Made by a program: the position numbers and the translations under genes
Source: Combretum micranthum
Lineage: Eukaryota > Streptophyta > Magnoliopsida > Myrtales > Combretaceae
Direction of reading: 5' to 3'
Length of the DNA: 64,000 bases
Assembly (NCBI GenBank): GCA_024138025.1
Contig: JAMXBD010001598.1
Coordinates: 186,001-250,000 of the forward strand
The notes under the pieces: model-generated
Database searches by the model: none
Told to the model about the DNA's origin: nothing
What the model saw: the letters and a program-made list of their open reading frames with translations, nothing else
Shown here: in pieces, positions 10,799 to 22,320 of the stretch
Numbering within the stretch: position 1 is the first letter of the stretch
Layout of the letters: each line of letters opens with the position of its first letter

Positions 10799-11639
10799 AA
10801 AAAAAAATTATATAATTATTATGTTAACTTTTATAATGTATTTAAATATCATTCTAATTATAATCTAATATAAGTTATTTGAAATTATGATATGGTGATT
10901 CAGTAGGGGATAAGGGCAACACTTCGTCAAGTCATTATCTAAAAACCTGTGCAGTATAAATCTCTTTTTTTTTCCCCTTAGGGATAAATATTAATTATGA
11001 CATATAATACTCTATGGTTGCATGTTCATGATCCAAAAATTAACAAAGTCTCATTATAATCTTTTGTAGAATATGAATGGTATAGTAAACAATGCGAAAA
11101 TTACATCTAAAGCTAGTTAAGTTTGGATATAAATTTAAATAAGGGATCGATATTTTAAATAGTTAAAAAAAAGAGCTTAATGTTATATAGCTTAAATGTT
11201 TTAAATGGTTAAAAAATGTTTTAATGTTTTAAGCAAGGAATAAATAAACACAAAACAAGATTCCTTATTTACATTACACTTTATATAACATTGATCTCTT
11301 TTTTTTATCACTTAAAATGATAATCTTTTATTCATACTACTTTTATTAATGTTAATCCCTTAAAATCTTTATACACTACTTGCATTTACTTTGGTTCCTC
11401 TTGCTAATAAATAATAGATGTCTAATATATAAAAGGTGAGTTGTCTCATGTCATGAATTAGCATTTTATATATTTAGTATATTTACAACCATGTATTACA
11501 TTAGTAAAACTAAAGATTTTAAAAGTTATGAGAAAAAGTCTCTACCTTTCACTAATCTTTTATTTGAATTCTCAACCTTTATTTATTGTTACTTTTTTAT
11601 TTATTTATTGCACCATTAACTTTTCTTTTAGTGTTTAAT
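10799..11639. other. AT-rich intergenic sequence, nothing recognised
   Basis: There is low-complexity A/T sequence with a small repeated phrase (TTAAATRGTTAAAAAA near 11155 and 11205). No gene or element was supported. Confidence 0.6.
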
Positions 11640-11880
11640 ACGTAAAGGGAGTCGAAGCTCCACTTGGTGTAGATGTTAATGAACCTAAAAGCGTCATTAG
11701 GAGAAGCAATGGAAATGGAAGAGATCGTGAAAGAAGTAGAACTCCATCATGTGGGGGGAGTATTATAAAGATAGTACAGTACTATAACCGTGGCCTTCTT
11801 TGGATCATGGCGTTCTCACGATGGCTTGGCAACATCAACATCCGCGTCCCCTAAGACTTCGGAGAGGATTTTAAAGTGGC
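11640..11880. other. GC-richer block of unknown origin (copy A)
   Basis: This island is clearly richer in G and C than its surroundings and is flanked on the right by a hAT-like element. In copy B the matching block (53640-53905) is open for about 90 codons on the plus strand, continuing into the transposon, and contains an extra 26 bases missing here. It could be a captured fragment of a host gene, but I do not recognise the protein in any frame. Confidence 0.35.
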
Positions 11881-11884
11881 ATAT

Positions 11885-12779
11885 GCAAATCGAACCAAAC
11901 CAAACTAGACCACAAACTATACCAAATTAAATTGAAATTGTATTTTTTTTTTTCTAACGGCTTAGATTGGTTATTCCCAAAGGGATTACAGTTTGGTTCG
12001 GTGCATAATCCAAATCAAACTGTTTTGTACAAAAATTAAAAAAAAAAGTTACTAAAGAGTAAAGTGTAAAGAAATAAAGCTCAACCCAAATAATATAATC
12101 CTAAGCCTAATTCCTATCCTTTCTACTTTTTTAATTGTCTTTCAATTACTCAATCTATCCATTTATAGATTTTATCATGCTCTTCTCTTCATTGTATTTA
12201 CTTTATAATTTTTTCTCTATCTTAATCCTCAACTGCAGACTGATGACTCATACCACGCTTGAAGGTAAGGAATTTTTGTTTTGCATTTATTTTTTTTTCT
12301 TTTTTACTTATTTGGATTTACTGAAAAATTTGTAACATTTTAAAGATGTTTTATCCTTAAGATGCGAGAATTGAGTCGAATATTACAAAAAACTATAAAT
12401 TTAAGAGAAAATTATTGTCAATATGTTGAAAATTGTAAGTTTTAAGTCATTAAGATGGCGGGCAAAAAATAATTTAGTAAGATGACTTGAAAAAGTAGTT
12501 AGAAAACTACATGACTGAAAAGGAAAATTGTTGTTTAGTTGCAAACTTTTATACCATATGCCATGAATTGAAGAGTGCAATACTTGCCTTCAAATAATAA
12601 TAATATAATTTTTATGTAATCCGTGATCTAGACCAAACCAAACTATTATTTAATGGTTTAGAAAATTTTCAATCCAAACCAAACTGTTAAATAATTGTTT
12701 GGTTTGAGACAAGAAAAAACAAAATTATAAATTATGGTTTGTCTTAATTTTTAGTAAAAATTGAACCAAGCCCCCCTAC
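11885..12779 (+). mobile_element. Degenerate hAT-type MITE, same family as 3625 and 4871 (copy A)
   Basis: The right-hand 170 bases (ACCAAACCAAACTATTATTT ... AACCAAGCCCCCCTA) align by eye with the right end of 3625-4525, including the paired ACCAAACC / GGTTTGG motifs. The left end is eroded and no target duplication remains. Present in both large copies. Confidence 0.6.
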
Positions 12780-12780
12780 T

Positions 12781-12965
12781 TAGATTTTTATCCTTAGATT
12801 TTTTATACAAGGTCTTTACATCTTTTTAGATTTTGTAGGTCTCTTATACCTTTACGTAAAACACTTAACAAAGTCTGAAAAAAAAAAAAAGAGTAAAAGA
12901 TCTTAATTTTTCAGGTCCTTGGAAGATGATCCAAAAAGTTTTAAGGATCTTCTCTATTCTGTAGG
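12781..12965. mobile_element. Short MITE, 5'-truncated (copy A)
   Basis: It is related to the element at 6611-6884. Copy B retains about 90 more bases at the left (GTATCCACATCCTATAAAAC), so copy A suffered an internal deletion joining the hAT remnant to the MITE interior. Confidence 0.45.
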
Positions 12966-14251
12966 ATTTCAAATGATGAGGTCCTTCGTATAGGTTCTCG
13001 TGTTAAGAACCCGAGATGGAGGTGCCCTTGAGTATTTTATGCCGAATGCTCGTTGCCATGTTGAAGTGGGGTCAGCATCCGCAATTCTAGTGAAAATGCC
13101 TATATTATTCGTTCTATCCACAGTCTTTATGTATGGGTGGGTTTGTCCTACCAGGAGAGAGAGAAACAAATAATGATGGATATTTTTAACACAAGAAAGA
13201 TTTTTAAGTCCAAGAAAAACACAAGAAAGATTACTCGATTCCATCATATATATATGTATGTATGTATATAGGTTGTTGATGAGTTAATTAAAAGCCATGA
13301 TAATTTTCACACAGCCATGTTCTTGCTTAAAATAAAACACAAAAAGACACCTTGCAAATATTATTTATAAGCAAAAGACAATATGAACAATTTAGGTAGA
13401 TTTTCATTAATGCTATTCTCTTCATTTTGACGCACGCATTGCTGATATCATATCTGTTACTTTAATCAAGGTTTATGCATGATTAATTTTAAAAACAAAT
13501 TGATTATTACTTAGTGGGTTTGGTCTCTTTTTTGACTTCCACACGTACAAGGGAGATTCTAAGTTTCCAATTACAACGTTGTTGTTGCATGCTGGTCTAA
13601 GATCCATTTTCAAAAAGACGAATTAAAAAGCAACTTATGGCTTACTGGTCCCGATCTATATGTGGATTATTTTAAGAAATACAAATGCAAACTCAAATTT
13701 TAGTACTTAAATATTTGAATATACAATGGGTTTATTTTTTTCATCATATTATAGTTCATTTGGCATCATAGTTTTTACGTTTTTAAATAGATATTTGTCA
13801 AAAAACAGATATCGATGAAAAGCTGATAATTTTACTCATAAATTAACCAAATAAGTAACAGATAAAAATATGATCCAAATAAAAATCTAACAATTCAAAT
13901 AGACCCATGCTAGCTCTCTTTTGTTTTATCGCAAAATGTCAATGATTGCCCTTAACAATAAACTACATCAAGAAATTTAAAGTGTGTAATGAATATTTAA
14001 AATTATAAAAAGATTTTTTTTTTCTTTTTATAGATTCTCATTAAGTTACAAGCACTCACCGACAGAACCCATTTTTGTAAACCAATAGAGATTGTGTTGC
14101 CGTTGGACGAAAGTTTACTGATGCTAGGATGCTACGTATCCGATCGAACATATAATTACCAGTAAAATTTTAACATTTTAATAGCATTTTAAAAACTTAT
14201 CTACCATCACCAATATTTATTAAAATTTTATAGAATTAATATGTCACTTAC
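12966..14251. other. Intergenic sequence, no gene supported
   Basis: A 92-codon frame on the minus strand (12969-13247) is broken by a frameshift in copy B and resembles nothing I know. A (TATG)n-type microsatellite lies near 13240-13270. The rest is A/T-rich without clear element ends. Confidence 0.5.
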
Positions 14252-14637
14252 TGATGCAAATGGTATCGCGATGGACTTCATGAAAAAAATGGACGCGAGG
14301 AAGATGCGGAGTTCACATGGATGAAGACCGGTCAAAGGACATTTATAGCGAGGAAGGATGCGAGGAAGATGCGGAGTTCACATGGATGAAGACCGGTCAA
14401 AGGACATTTATTATTTTTCGTGTTTTTTCATTTATTACTTTCCGCGTTTTCACATTTATTCCTTAAGATTATAAATATGTGCTCTAGGGCTATGGATGTA
14501 CTCATGACTTATTTTCTATTCAATATACATTTCTTTGAGAGGTTTTTTCTGAATTACAATTGTGCGCAATTGTGTTTTATCCTTAAGATCGTTCCGGTGT
14601 GAGTGGTCTTGTTTATTTACGCTATCACGCTGCGTCA
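14252..14637 (+). mobile_element. 386-bp solo LTR with CTTAC target duplication (copy A only)
   Basis: It starts TGATGC, ends GCGTCA and is flanked by the 5-bp repeat CTTAC (14247-14251 and 14638-14642). Copy B has one ACTTAC and no insert. TG...CA ends plus a 5-bp duplication are the mark of an LTR retrotransposon. With no internal region or second LTR, it is a solo LTR left by recombination. A TATA box (TATAAATATG) near 14470 suggests plus-strand transcription. Its U3 carries an exact-looking 52-bp duplication (14295-14346 and 14360-14411). The small size would suit a Copia-type or TRIM element; this is not settled. Confidence 0.88.
14295..14411 (+). repeat. 52-bp direct repeat in U3 of the solo LTR
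   Basis: Two copies (14295-14346 and 14360-14411, period 65) begin GCGAGGAAGATGCGGAGTTC and end AAAGGACATTTAT. Apparent identity of the two units implies a recent duplication. Repeated U3 blocks are a common LTR enhancer form; activity is an inference. Confidence 0.9.
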
Positions 14638-15640
14638 CTTACCCAAACATATGACTAATTAATACCAATTAATATTTTTTTCTGCTGTTTGCACGATCGG
14701 TTTTTTTGTCCAGTTAATAACATGAAAGCTGTACTGCAAAGAAGATCCCGGTAGGAACATTACACGTTTTATTTTTCATTTGTTAAATCCTTTGGAAAGA
14801 ATAGAAGGAATGAACTGAGATCTTCCTCATTTTGATTCTCTTGTTGTTTTGCAGTAGCTTTGGAATTGGATATCGGGTTAGGATAGATATATATAACTCA
14901 ATAATTGAGTAGATCACAGATAGTGATTTTTAATATGTGCAGGTGCAGCAATTATTGGATGAATCTACTTCTTTTCAATAAAATGGATAGAACCATATAA
15001 TATAATGTATCAATTAAATTAAAAATTCTCATCAATTATTAAGCACACGATGAAAACTCAAGTAATTTATAATGACTATTATTGAATATATTGGAATATA
15101 ATAACTCAAAGGAATATATATTGAAAATTATCTATATTCATATTAAAATTTAATAAAGTGCTTTATATTTTAAGTGATTTATTTAAGTCGTCTCTATGTT
15201 TATACTAAAATCAGGCAATTTTTTATGTTTAAAGTAATTTATTTAAGGTTATACTTGTATGATTATAATATGTAACTCTTTACACATACTAGATGATGAT
15301 CATGCATCTGAATTATAAGGTATAAAAGAATTTAAAATATAAAAAGCGCATTTAATCATAAAAAAGAGAGAACAAGCAATCATTAGGAATAAAAAACATG
15401 CGACGCATACATGATAATTAGTTACCAAAGTAAAAGTTGAGCATTGCAAAAAAATTAATCATACATTATAGGAAATATTAATAAACGTAACTTACCTGAT
15501 ATAATAATATAAATATAAATTAATGACTCAAGTGAATCACTTAAATATGGAATCAAAACGACATAAAGATAATGAAACAAATAGACCCTAATAATTTCAT
15601 AAATTTGGTATAAACTTATGAAATATAAATATTTAGATGC
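14638..15640. other. AT-rich intergenic sequence, nothing recognised
   Basis: There is a GTTTTGCAGTAGCTTTGG-type splice-acceptor-like sequence near 14850, but no coding frame to go with it. The rest is A/T-rich. Confidence 0.5.
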
Positions 15641-15991
15641 TAAAGTTCCTTAGCTGTGACAGTATTATTCCAACTTATCAACCTTTCCGATAAAGCAAGG
15701 ACTTACGGAGATTGGTCTGTTGCGAATGCCTCTTTTGACCCTAGAATAGTTTGCCATCTAAGAAACTTAAAATGGCAATAATGAAGGTTCATTAATGATA
15801 TTAATAATCGTCAAATGGGAAGGAACATGCTTTTCATTCATTATGGAGCTTCCACTAACCTTGTCACAAATTATATGATACATGTGATAAGTTTAACAAA
15901 TAATAAAACTTTTTCCACAAATATTAGTATAATTATTCCACGTCAAACAGTTTATGGTCGGTTGATGTCACGAGTCGATGATTATTATTAA
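15641..15991 (+). pseudogene. Unrecognised gene-like relic, interrupted (copy A)
   Basis: In copy B the same locus (57370-57648) is open for 92 codons and reads like protein (motifs KARTYGDWSVANAPFDPRI and IPRQTVYGRLISRVDDYY). Copy A has 57 extra bases (15754-15810) with in-frame stops after the PFDPRI-equivalent. Neither copy has a good ATG at the start. The lower AT content and the ordinary amino-acid composition suggest an exon fragment of a host gene, but I cannot name the family. Confidence 0.35.
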
Positions 15992-17939
15992 TAAGCTTAT
16001 TTCGGTTAGGATGATATACTATGTGAAATGATTAGTTATGTAATCTTTTTTTTTATAGGAACATTTTTATAAGAATTATATATCATTTTCAACGCTTATT
16101 TAAAACACATTGATACTTGACCGCCTCTCATTCCCAACAGTGACATATTACACTCATTCAAATTTATTTTATTTTAATTTATATTTATTTATTTATTCAT
16201 TTTGAATACGAGAGACAAATCCCATGAAAAAGTTTGATGCATAATCACTGGCTGGTCAACTTCGTGATCATTTTGACTAAAGAAACTTTTTCTCTGCTAT
16301 GCCCCATTACACAATAATACAGGCGATACACAACTGTTAAGTTAGTCCACTTAATATCAATCACTTTGTATTAATATATACTCGAAGCATTTTTAACTCA
16401 AATGGACTAAATCAATAAAAATAAAAAATTTCACTTTAAAATTTCATTAGACAAAGAAGAGATAGAGAGGCTAGTATATACCAGAAAAATATTGTAGTTA
16501 TAGTTAAGATGCTTTGAAACCATTTGTGTATTTGCTCGAGTAAGGGGACTTATACACTAATGCACAGTTTGACCAAAATGCAATTTGCGAATATCAATCA
16601 TCCAATTTAATAATAACATTTTAATGTAGAATTTTATAATTAATATATAATGAAATATAATTATCCTCAATAAATAGTTTATCCATTCCGTATCTTTTCT
16701 ATTCCTGAGTGTGAGTGGATCGTGTGTGATCTTGGTGCATCATTAATGCCATTAAGTGTATATATATAAATATTAAATACCATATCATAATAAATCACAT
16801 CCGACAATATCAAAAAATCGCTATATACGAACTTCAACCTTTTTATTTTTTAAATTTTATATTTGAAATTTGAAGGTGAGAAATAGCAAACCTAATTTGA
16901 GCTTTTATATTGTCAAATTTTCTGCCGCACAAGTATCCTTTTTAAAGATGACAGAGTTGGTACATTTAGCAAGTAAAACTCATTTAAGTATGATATTGGG
17001 TGATTTAAAATTTTGTGGTTCAAATTTTTGGAGTAAATGTCTGATTGGATTTGGCATTTAATAACTACATAAATCTTAGAATAAAATTAGAAAAATAAGA
17101 AGTTAAGGAAATAATTTTAATATAATTATCCCAATCGGAATCGGATTTAATCCAATATAAGAAATGCTAGAAAATGAGAGCACATGGTTTAACTTTAAGC
17201 GCCAGGGATAATTATCATTAGACCGGATACGTAGGTAGTGTTTGGTTGCAAGAATAATGTTATATCATTAACTTTAAGTCTAACAATCTAACACTAATAA
17301 TCTACCGTACAATCCTCGCCACTGGCATCCTCTCCATAGTTTAGAATGATTTCATGCCCAGAAAAATCAATAGATATAGGAGTTTCATTTGTACTTGAAA
17401 AAGAAAAGGGGTGAGCCAAAACCCAGTACGTTATATACATGTACGTGTACAAATAGTAACAAAATGACATGCATCCATGTCATATAACGCAGCAAACAAC
17501 CATTTAGTTATCTATAACATTTAGTCTAACATCCAATAAAGAGATAGCTCAGTATCTTGAAGCACACATGAATATTTACACACACACACACATATATATA
17601 TTGGTTATTGGGTACTCCCTAGTAACCACAATGTCAACAAATCCTAGATATCCCTAAATTATTTCCATGCATGAGTCACAACACCATCATACATGGATCA
17701 TCGGGATGCCATGATAATTGTATGGATACTCTTCATCTATTATTAGTAACCATGCATGAGTGATATACTTCGTTAATGTTAGACACTTATTTAGTCCATT
17801 TTTGTTTCTATCCTAAACATATATAAGCACACACATAATATACACATACCTAGAAATCATCCTGTTCTAAATACTAGTATCCTTTACCTAAATTACATAA
17901 AAATAAGTTGCTCAAAATTTATATATATCTGTGGTTTGT
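15992..17939. other. Intergenic sequence shared with copy B, no gene supported
   Basis: It contains an (AC)n tract at 17579-17592 and many short A/T tracts. Stretches such as 16441-16780 are identical to copy B (58141-58480) by eye. A 63-codon plus-strand frame (16870-17061) is kept in both copies, but its composition is that of chance A/T-rich sequence. Copy A lacks about 40 bases found in copy B (near 16400 versus 58068). Confidence 0.5.
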
Positions 17940-19168
17940 TTGCTTTTTCTTATTTTAGTCACTTTGATATCTTATTTTTATCGTTTTCAAACAAATATTG
18001 AAATGACCAAAATCTCTATATACATTAAAAATTAAGTTTAGATAGATTTGGATAAGTTAAATAAATCATAAGATATAATTAGACAAGTTGAAATAATTAG
18101 ATTAGTAAATAATTAAGTTGAATTAGAGATTTTAAATTCCTAAAATCTCTAAACATGACATTAAAATGTTTAGAGAATTCCTAAACCTTTAATTTATAAC
18201 CAAAATATCAATTCCTAAATCTTTGTAAAATTTGAGTTCATTTTCTTTTATAAAAATATCAATTCTTAAACCAGAACTCAAATTAAATATCTTTTATTCA
18301 AAATAAATTTTTAAATTAAGTTCTTAATTTCTAACCTATTGGTTTTGAAATCATCTCCTAAATATTTTTAGAACTAAAGATATTGATCTGAAAGTTCTAA
18401 ATCCAATACCCTTATTTTAAAATATCCTAATTTTAAGCCTTAACCTTCCCTTTTGATTTTATTTTTCCCTCACCTGCTCTCTCTCTTTTCCTTTGCTTTT
18501 TATTCCCGTATCTTTTTTTTTTCCTCCCTTTTCATTCTCTTCTCTTCCTCTTCTTTTCTTTCTTCTACCTCCTAAAATTATCTTCCCAAATCTCAATTTC
18601 AAAAGGAACAAAAGAGAAATCAAGGCTAGAAGATGAAGATAGGAAGAGAAAATCAAGTAGAACAAGGAGAAGAAGAAGATGAAGTAGAGAGAAGGAGAAT
18701 TCAATTTCATGTTCTTACCTAAAAGTTAAGTATATTTGTTTTATGTTGTTTTGATTCTTGTTTTTGTTTATATATGATGAATTAATGTTCAATTGAGTTG
18801 AGACTGTTGTTTATATACGTGTTTATTGGTTAAATGTTGTTGGGAGTTGAGTTGTGATGAAGAATATGATGAATAGTAAAGTTGAGTTTTGTTATTGTAG
18901 TTGGGTATTTGATGATTAGAAGTGGAGTTTGTGTTGTTTGAATGGTATTTTAATCATATAACAAGCTTTGAGAAACTTAGGATGAGTTTAAAGAAGATTT
19001 GAAAGTGTAAAAGTTTACAAAATTTTGTGTTCAAAACAGGAAAAGACGAAAAATTTTGAAATGGCCCTATGGGGGGTGTATGAATTGAAATGGCCCCATA
19101 TGGAGGGTGTTTCACCCTCTGACCTTGAAAATGCACTTTCCCTGAATTGAAATGATCCTATATTTTGT

Positions 19169-19199
<31 letters not shown>

Positions 19200-19203
19200 G
19201 GGT

Positions 19204-19251
<48 letters not shown>

Positions 19252-21590
19252 AAGGGTGGGGGTGGCGTTTGGCTCTTGGATGGAAAAGTGCAATGTCATT
19301 GGGTTGAAGCGGCCTCCCAAATGGCCCCATATGAGAGGGCATTTCAATTTCTGATCTCTCCCCTACTGCGATGTTGTTTTATAATTACTCATAACTTTTT
19401 CATCTGACCTTTGATTGAGGTGATTCAAGTTGCGTTGGAAAGCTTAAAAAGAGATCTATAATTTTCATATTATGAGTTTTTTCAAATTTTAAAAATATTA
19501 ATGCTTAAATTTTGATTCTTTCTAGCTGCTACACTTTCCAAAATAAAGTTAAAAACTTGTATTGGTTTGTTAAATGTGTTTTAACTTATGAAATGAATCT
19601 TTTTAAATTAAAATGAGATAGATAAGTGATATTTGATGTGTTATGTAAGTTAATTGATGTAATTAAACATAGGTTAAGTAGATTTATAGATTTAACAAAT
19701 AATTAGATTAAATCTAGAAGTTAGTTATAAAATAAACTTAGTTAACAAAGCTAAGTTCAACTTGACTAAATGAACTTGAATGAACTAAAATGGATTAGAT
19801 TGTTTAACTTTGATGAATTTGGCCAAGTTTAAGTTAATGTAAGCTCAAATTGACATAGATCTTAGATATATAATAAATTAGTAATTAATCTAAGTCCAAC
19901 TTGGCTTAATGAGCTTTACTAAGCTAAAATGAATTAGATTGTCTAAGTTTAATCAATTTGACTTAGTAAATGAATCAAATAACTAATTTTAATCAATTTG
20001 GCTAATGTTAAGCTAAAATGGGTTAATAGCTAATAATTACCTTAGATGAATGAATTAGGATGATCTTTGAATAATATGGAGAATATGTTGTTTCAAATAT
20101 ATGTTTACTTGGAAAATGAATGTTTTTGGTTTATGAATTCTTTGTTAATGCTTTTGTAATAAAACACTATAAACAAAGAGAAAAGAAATTCTTTGACAGA
20201 CAAAGGAGAACTGTCCATATTTTAGCAGGGCAATTTTGCAGCCATAGTGGGGTTCCTATTTAGTGTCTGATCAAATAGGTTTAATAAAATGAGTTTGAGA
20301 TAAATGGATAAATAGCTTAAGTTCTTATATGATTTTGATGAAGTAGATGATTAGTTTAGTTTAGTTTCTTATACGAGTTCTTTCCTTAATAGAAGTGGAT
20401 ATCTGATTTATCTTTTGGATTATCATCTGAAATTCCTTTCGAGGCTATGTTTGGATTTCATATTCAAGGTACACAGTAACTTGCGTGGTGATTATTAGGA
20501 TAGACATCTTAAATGGACTAAAAACTTAAACTCGAAATAATAATTGTTTGAATTGGTTGTCTATTCTGTTGTTTAAATCAGTATCTGGCTTGATATGGTA
20601 GATCGATATTCGGCTCGAGGAGCAGCACCTTGCTTAGATTGAGGGTATAGTAGTTAAGGCGCTTGGACCACTCTTGTCATTCTGATATGACTTTCATAAG
20701 TGGTTCAGCGGGTAATCGATGGGGAATTTGGTATCGGTGTAACATTTACTTATACTTGGGGGGAAATACCATGGTTTAGTTCAACGTTTATGGGAACGGT
20801 GAACTAGATTCATGTTATGGAATGAGTCTAAGTAGAGTTGTGTAACGGATAGAAACCCTAGATGAGATTACTTAATCGTTATGGTAATTATCTAGGATGG
20901 TATGAGTATCCGAGCTACTTATATCAACCCTCTGAGTGTCGTGATTGTTACTCAGGTTCCCGCGCTATCCTTGTTGCCCGAAGTTTGAATACTCCCGTGT
21001 TGATTTGTTTACTTTAAAGAAAGATAATAAATTATGGTTATCTCATTTGTATTTAGTTAAGCTCGTATGCCACATCGCCTGTGATTGTGTTACTGTGTAC
21101 TGAGCTCCGGCTTATTCCTGTTTATGTTTATCCTTTTACAGGTTGTTGATGAAGTTGTTATTGTTTATGATGAAGATGAGTAATGAGATGATGATTTGAT
21201 GATGATGTGGAGGCTGTTGATGTTGTTGTTCTTATTATTGTTGTTGTTGTTGATGTGATGATGATTGTCTCGGGCATCAAGCGAATTTGAAGATTTAGGA
21301 GATGAGTGAAATGTAATAGGACCTACATATATTTGTATTTTATTTCTTCTTTGTTTTGTTTTATAGAGACTGGATTCATTTATAAATTTGTATCTTCATT
21401 TAAGGGCTTGTTAGTGATCATGTTTTATAAATAAGCTTTGGTAAAGATTTGTTTAAGTGAAAGTTTTTCTACTTATAATAGTGGAAGTTTGAAATACTTT
21501 TATGTAGAAATGTTTTTATTAAAGTTTATTTTTTCGCTGCTAAATCCAATTATCTGAAAATCTAACTAAATGATTTAATAACCTAAAATC
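17940..21590 (+). mobile_element. Long gypsy-type LTR, degenerate, ~3.6 kb (copy A), limits approximate
   Basis: There is no coding capacity, but the layout is that of a very long plant Ty3/gypsy LTR: an A/T-rich U3, a pyrimidine-rich stretch (18470-18580) followed by purine-rich GAAGAAGAAGATGAAG sequence, then a long leader with the phrase CATAACTTTTTCATCTGACC and GGTGATTCAAGTTGCG (19387-19440) that recurs in such LTRs. Then come the GGTTCCCGCGCTATCC block (20955) and a TTTTTTCGCTGC near the end (21530). The termini and target duplication were not found. The size matches the bounded 3.76-kb solo LTR at 40039. Internal diverged direct repeats of about 139 bp occur at 19750 and 19889. Confidence 0.55.
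19060..19345 (+). repeat. Tandem GAAATGGCCC-type repeat block with poly-G tracts (copy A)
   Basis: Imperfect units start GAAATGGCCCTATGG (19059), GAAATGGCCCCATATGG (19088), GAAATGATCCTATAT (19148) and AAATGGCCCCATATGAG (19319). Two nearly pure G runs sit between the last two units: 30 G at 19169-19198 and 47 G at 19204-19250, separated by TGGGT. Such runs can form G-quadruplexes and are also prone to assembly error. The long polyproline/polyglycine frames across them are meaningless. Confidence 0.85.
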
Positions 21591-22071
21591 GAATAGCAGT
21601 GTTCAACATAAACACCTTCTTTTAAGACAACTTTATAATTCATGAGAGTTATACGTGGTTGAAAACTTAATGTGTTTAATTCGAGAATTAAGCATATCGA
21701 GTCTTTACAAATATAGATAAAAAAATATATATTTTTACTCATGAACAAATCAAACAAACTAGATACAAATTAAATATAGATAAGATACAAATGCAATTCA
21801 AATACAGATAATACACAGATAATCCAAACAGATCGCTAACATACACTTATTAAAATCATATTATTCTTGGTTCTATAACTTACTATTTAAGTTTCTAGAG
21901 GCTCAAAGTTCATCTTAATATTTGAGAAAGAGTTGAATGGATTCCAAGATTTTAAAGTGTTTTTAAATCTTTATGGATGGATTTGAACAAATTTCAAAGG
22001 TCTGTAACAAGGAAAATGCAAGTTGTCAAAAAGTTATTTTATACGTAAGTGACAACACCGATTGTCTTCTA

Positions 22072-22320
22072 CTCATGTACTTCTACATGGGTAAATACAC
22101 CACTCATGTAGCCACTTGTGTAGGGGAACAAAAGTATGATTTTCAAGGTTTTAAATCCACTGTGTTCAACACAGGTCTCAACATAACTCTTGTACTTCTA
22201 CATGGGTAAATACACCACTCATGTACTCACTTGTGTGTGGAACAGAAGCATGATCTTCAAGGTTTTGAATCCACTGTGTTCAACATAGGTCTCAACACAA
22301 CTCGTATACTCACTTGTGTA
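22072..22320 (+). repeat. 115-bp tandem repeat (copy A)
   Basis: Units start at 22072 (CTCATGTACTTCTACATGGG), 22187 (CTCTTGTACTTCTACATGGG) and, shortened, 22301 (CTCGTATACTCACTTGTG). Decayed pieces (CATGGGTAAGTACACGACTC near 22455) extend past 22320. The 78-codon frame at 21973-22209 is a by-product of the repeat. Confidence 0.8.

Larger units (their letters stand above)
1..22320 (+). repeat. Large direct repeat, copy A
   Basis: This whole stretch recurs in the same orientation at 39189-63999. The offset is 39188 at the left end and 41679 at the right end; the change is explained mostly by a 3.76-kb insertion in copy B against a 0.9-kb and a 0.4-kb insertion in copy A, plus small indels. Gene order, introns and most old transposons are shared, so those elements predate the duplication. 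The left end lies outside the window. The right limit is only where copy B leaves the window. Confidence 0.96.

Noticed and set aside
12969..13247. 92-codon minus-strand frame
   Set aside because: Frameshifted in copy B and without recognisable motifs; not enough to call a gene.
16870..17061. 63-codon frame kept in both copies (16870 and 58570)
   Set aside because: Lies in a region where the copies are nearly identical anyway, so retention is no evidence of selection; no known motif.
19015..19347. Polyproline and polyglycine frames
   Set aside because: They come only from the G homopolymers and are not coding.
17940..21590. Coding gypsy element
   Set aside because: No gag, protease, RT or integrase motif in any frame on either strand; only LTR-like landmarks.
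21973..22209. 78-codon frame conserved at 63652-63888
   Set aside because: Spans the 115-bp tandem repeat and ends within it; the frame is a by-product of the repeat.
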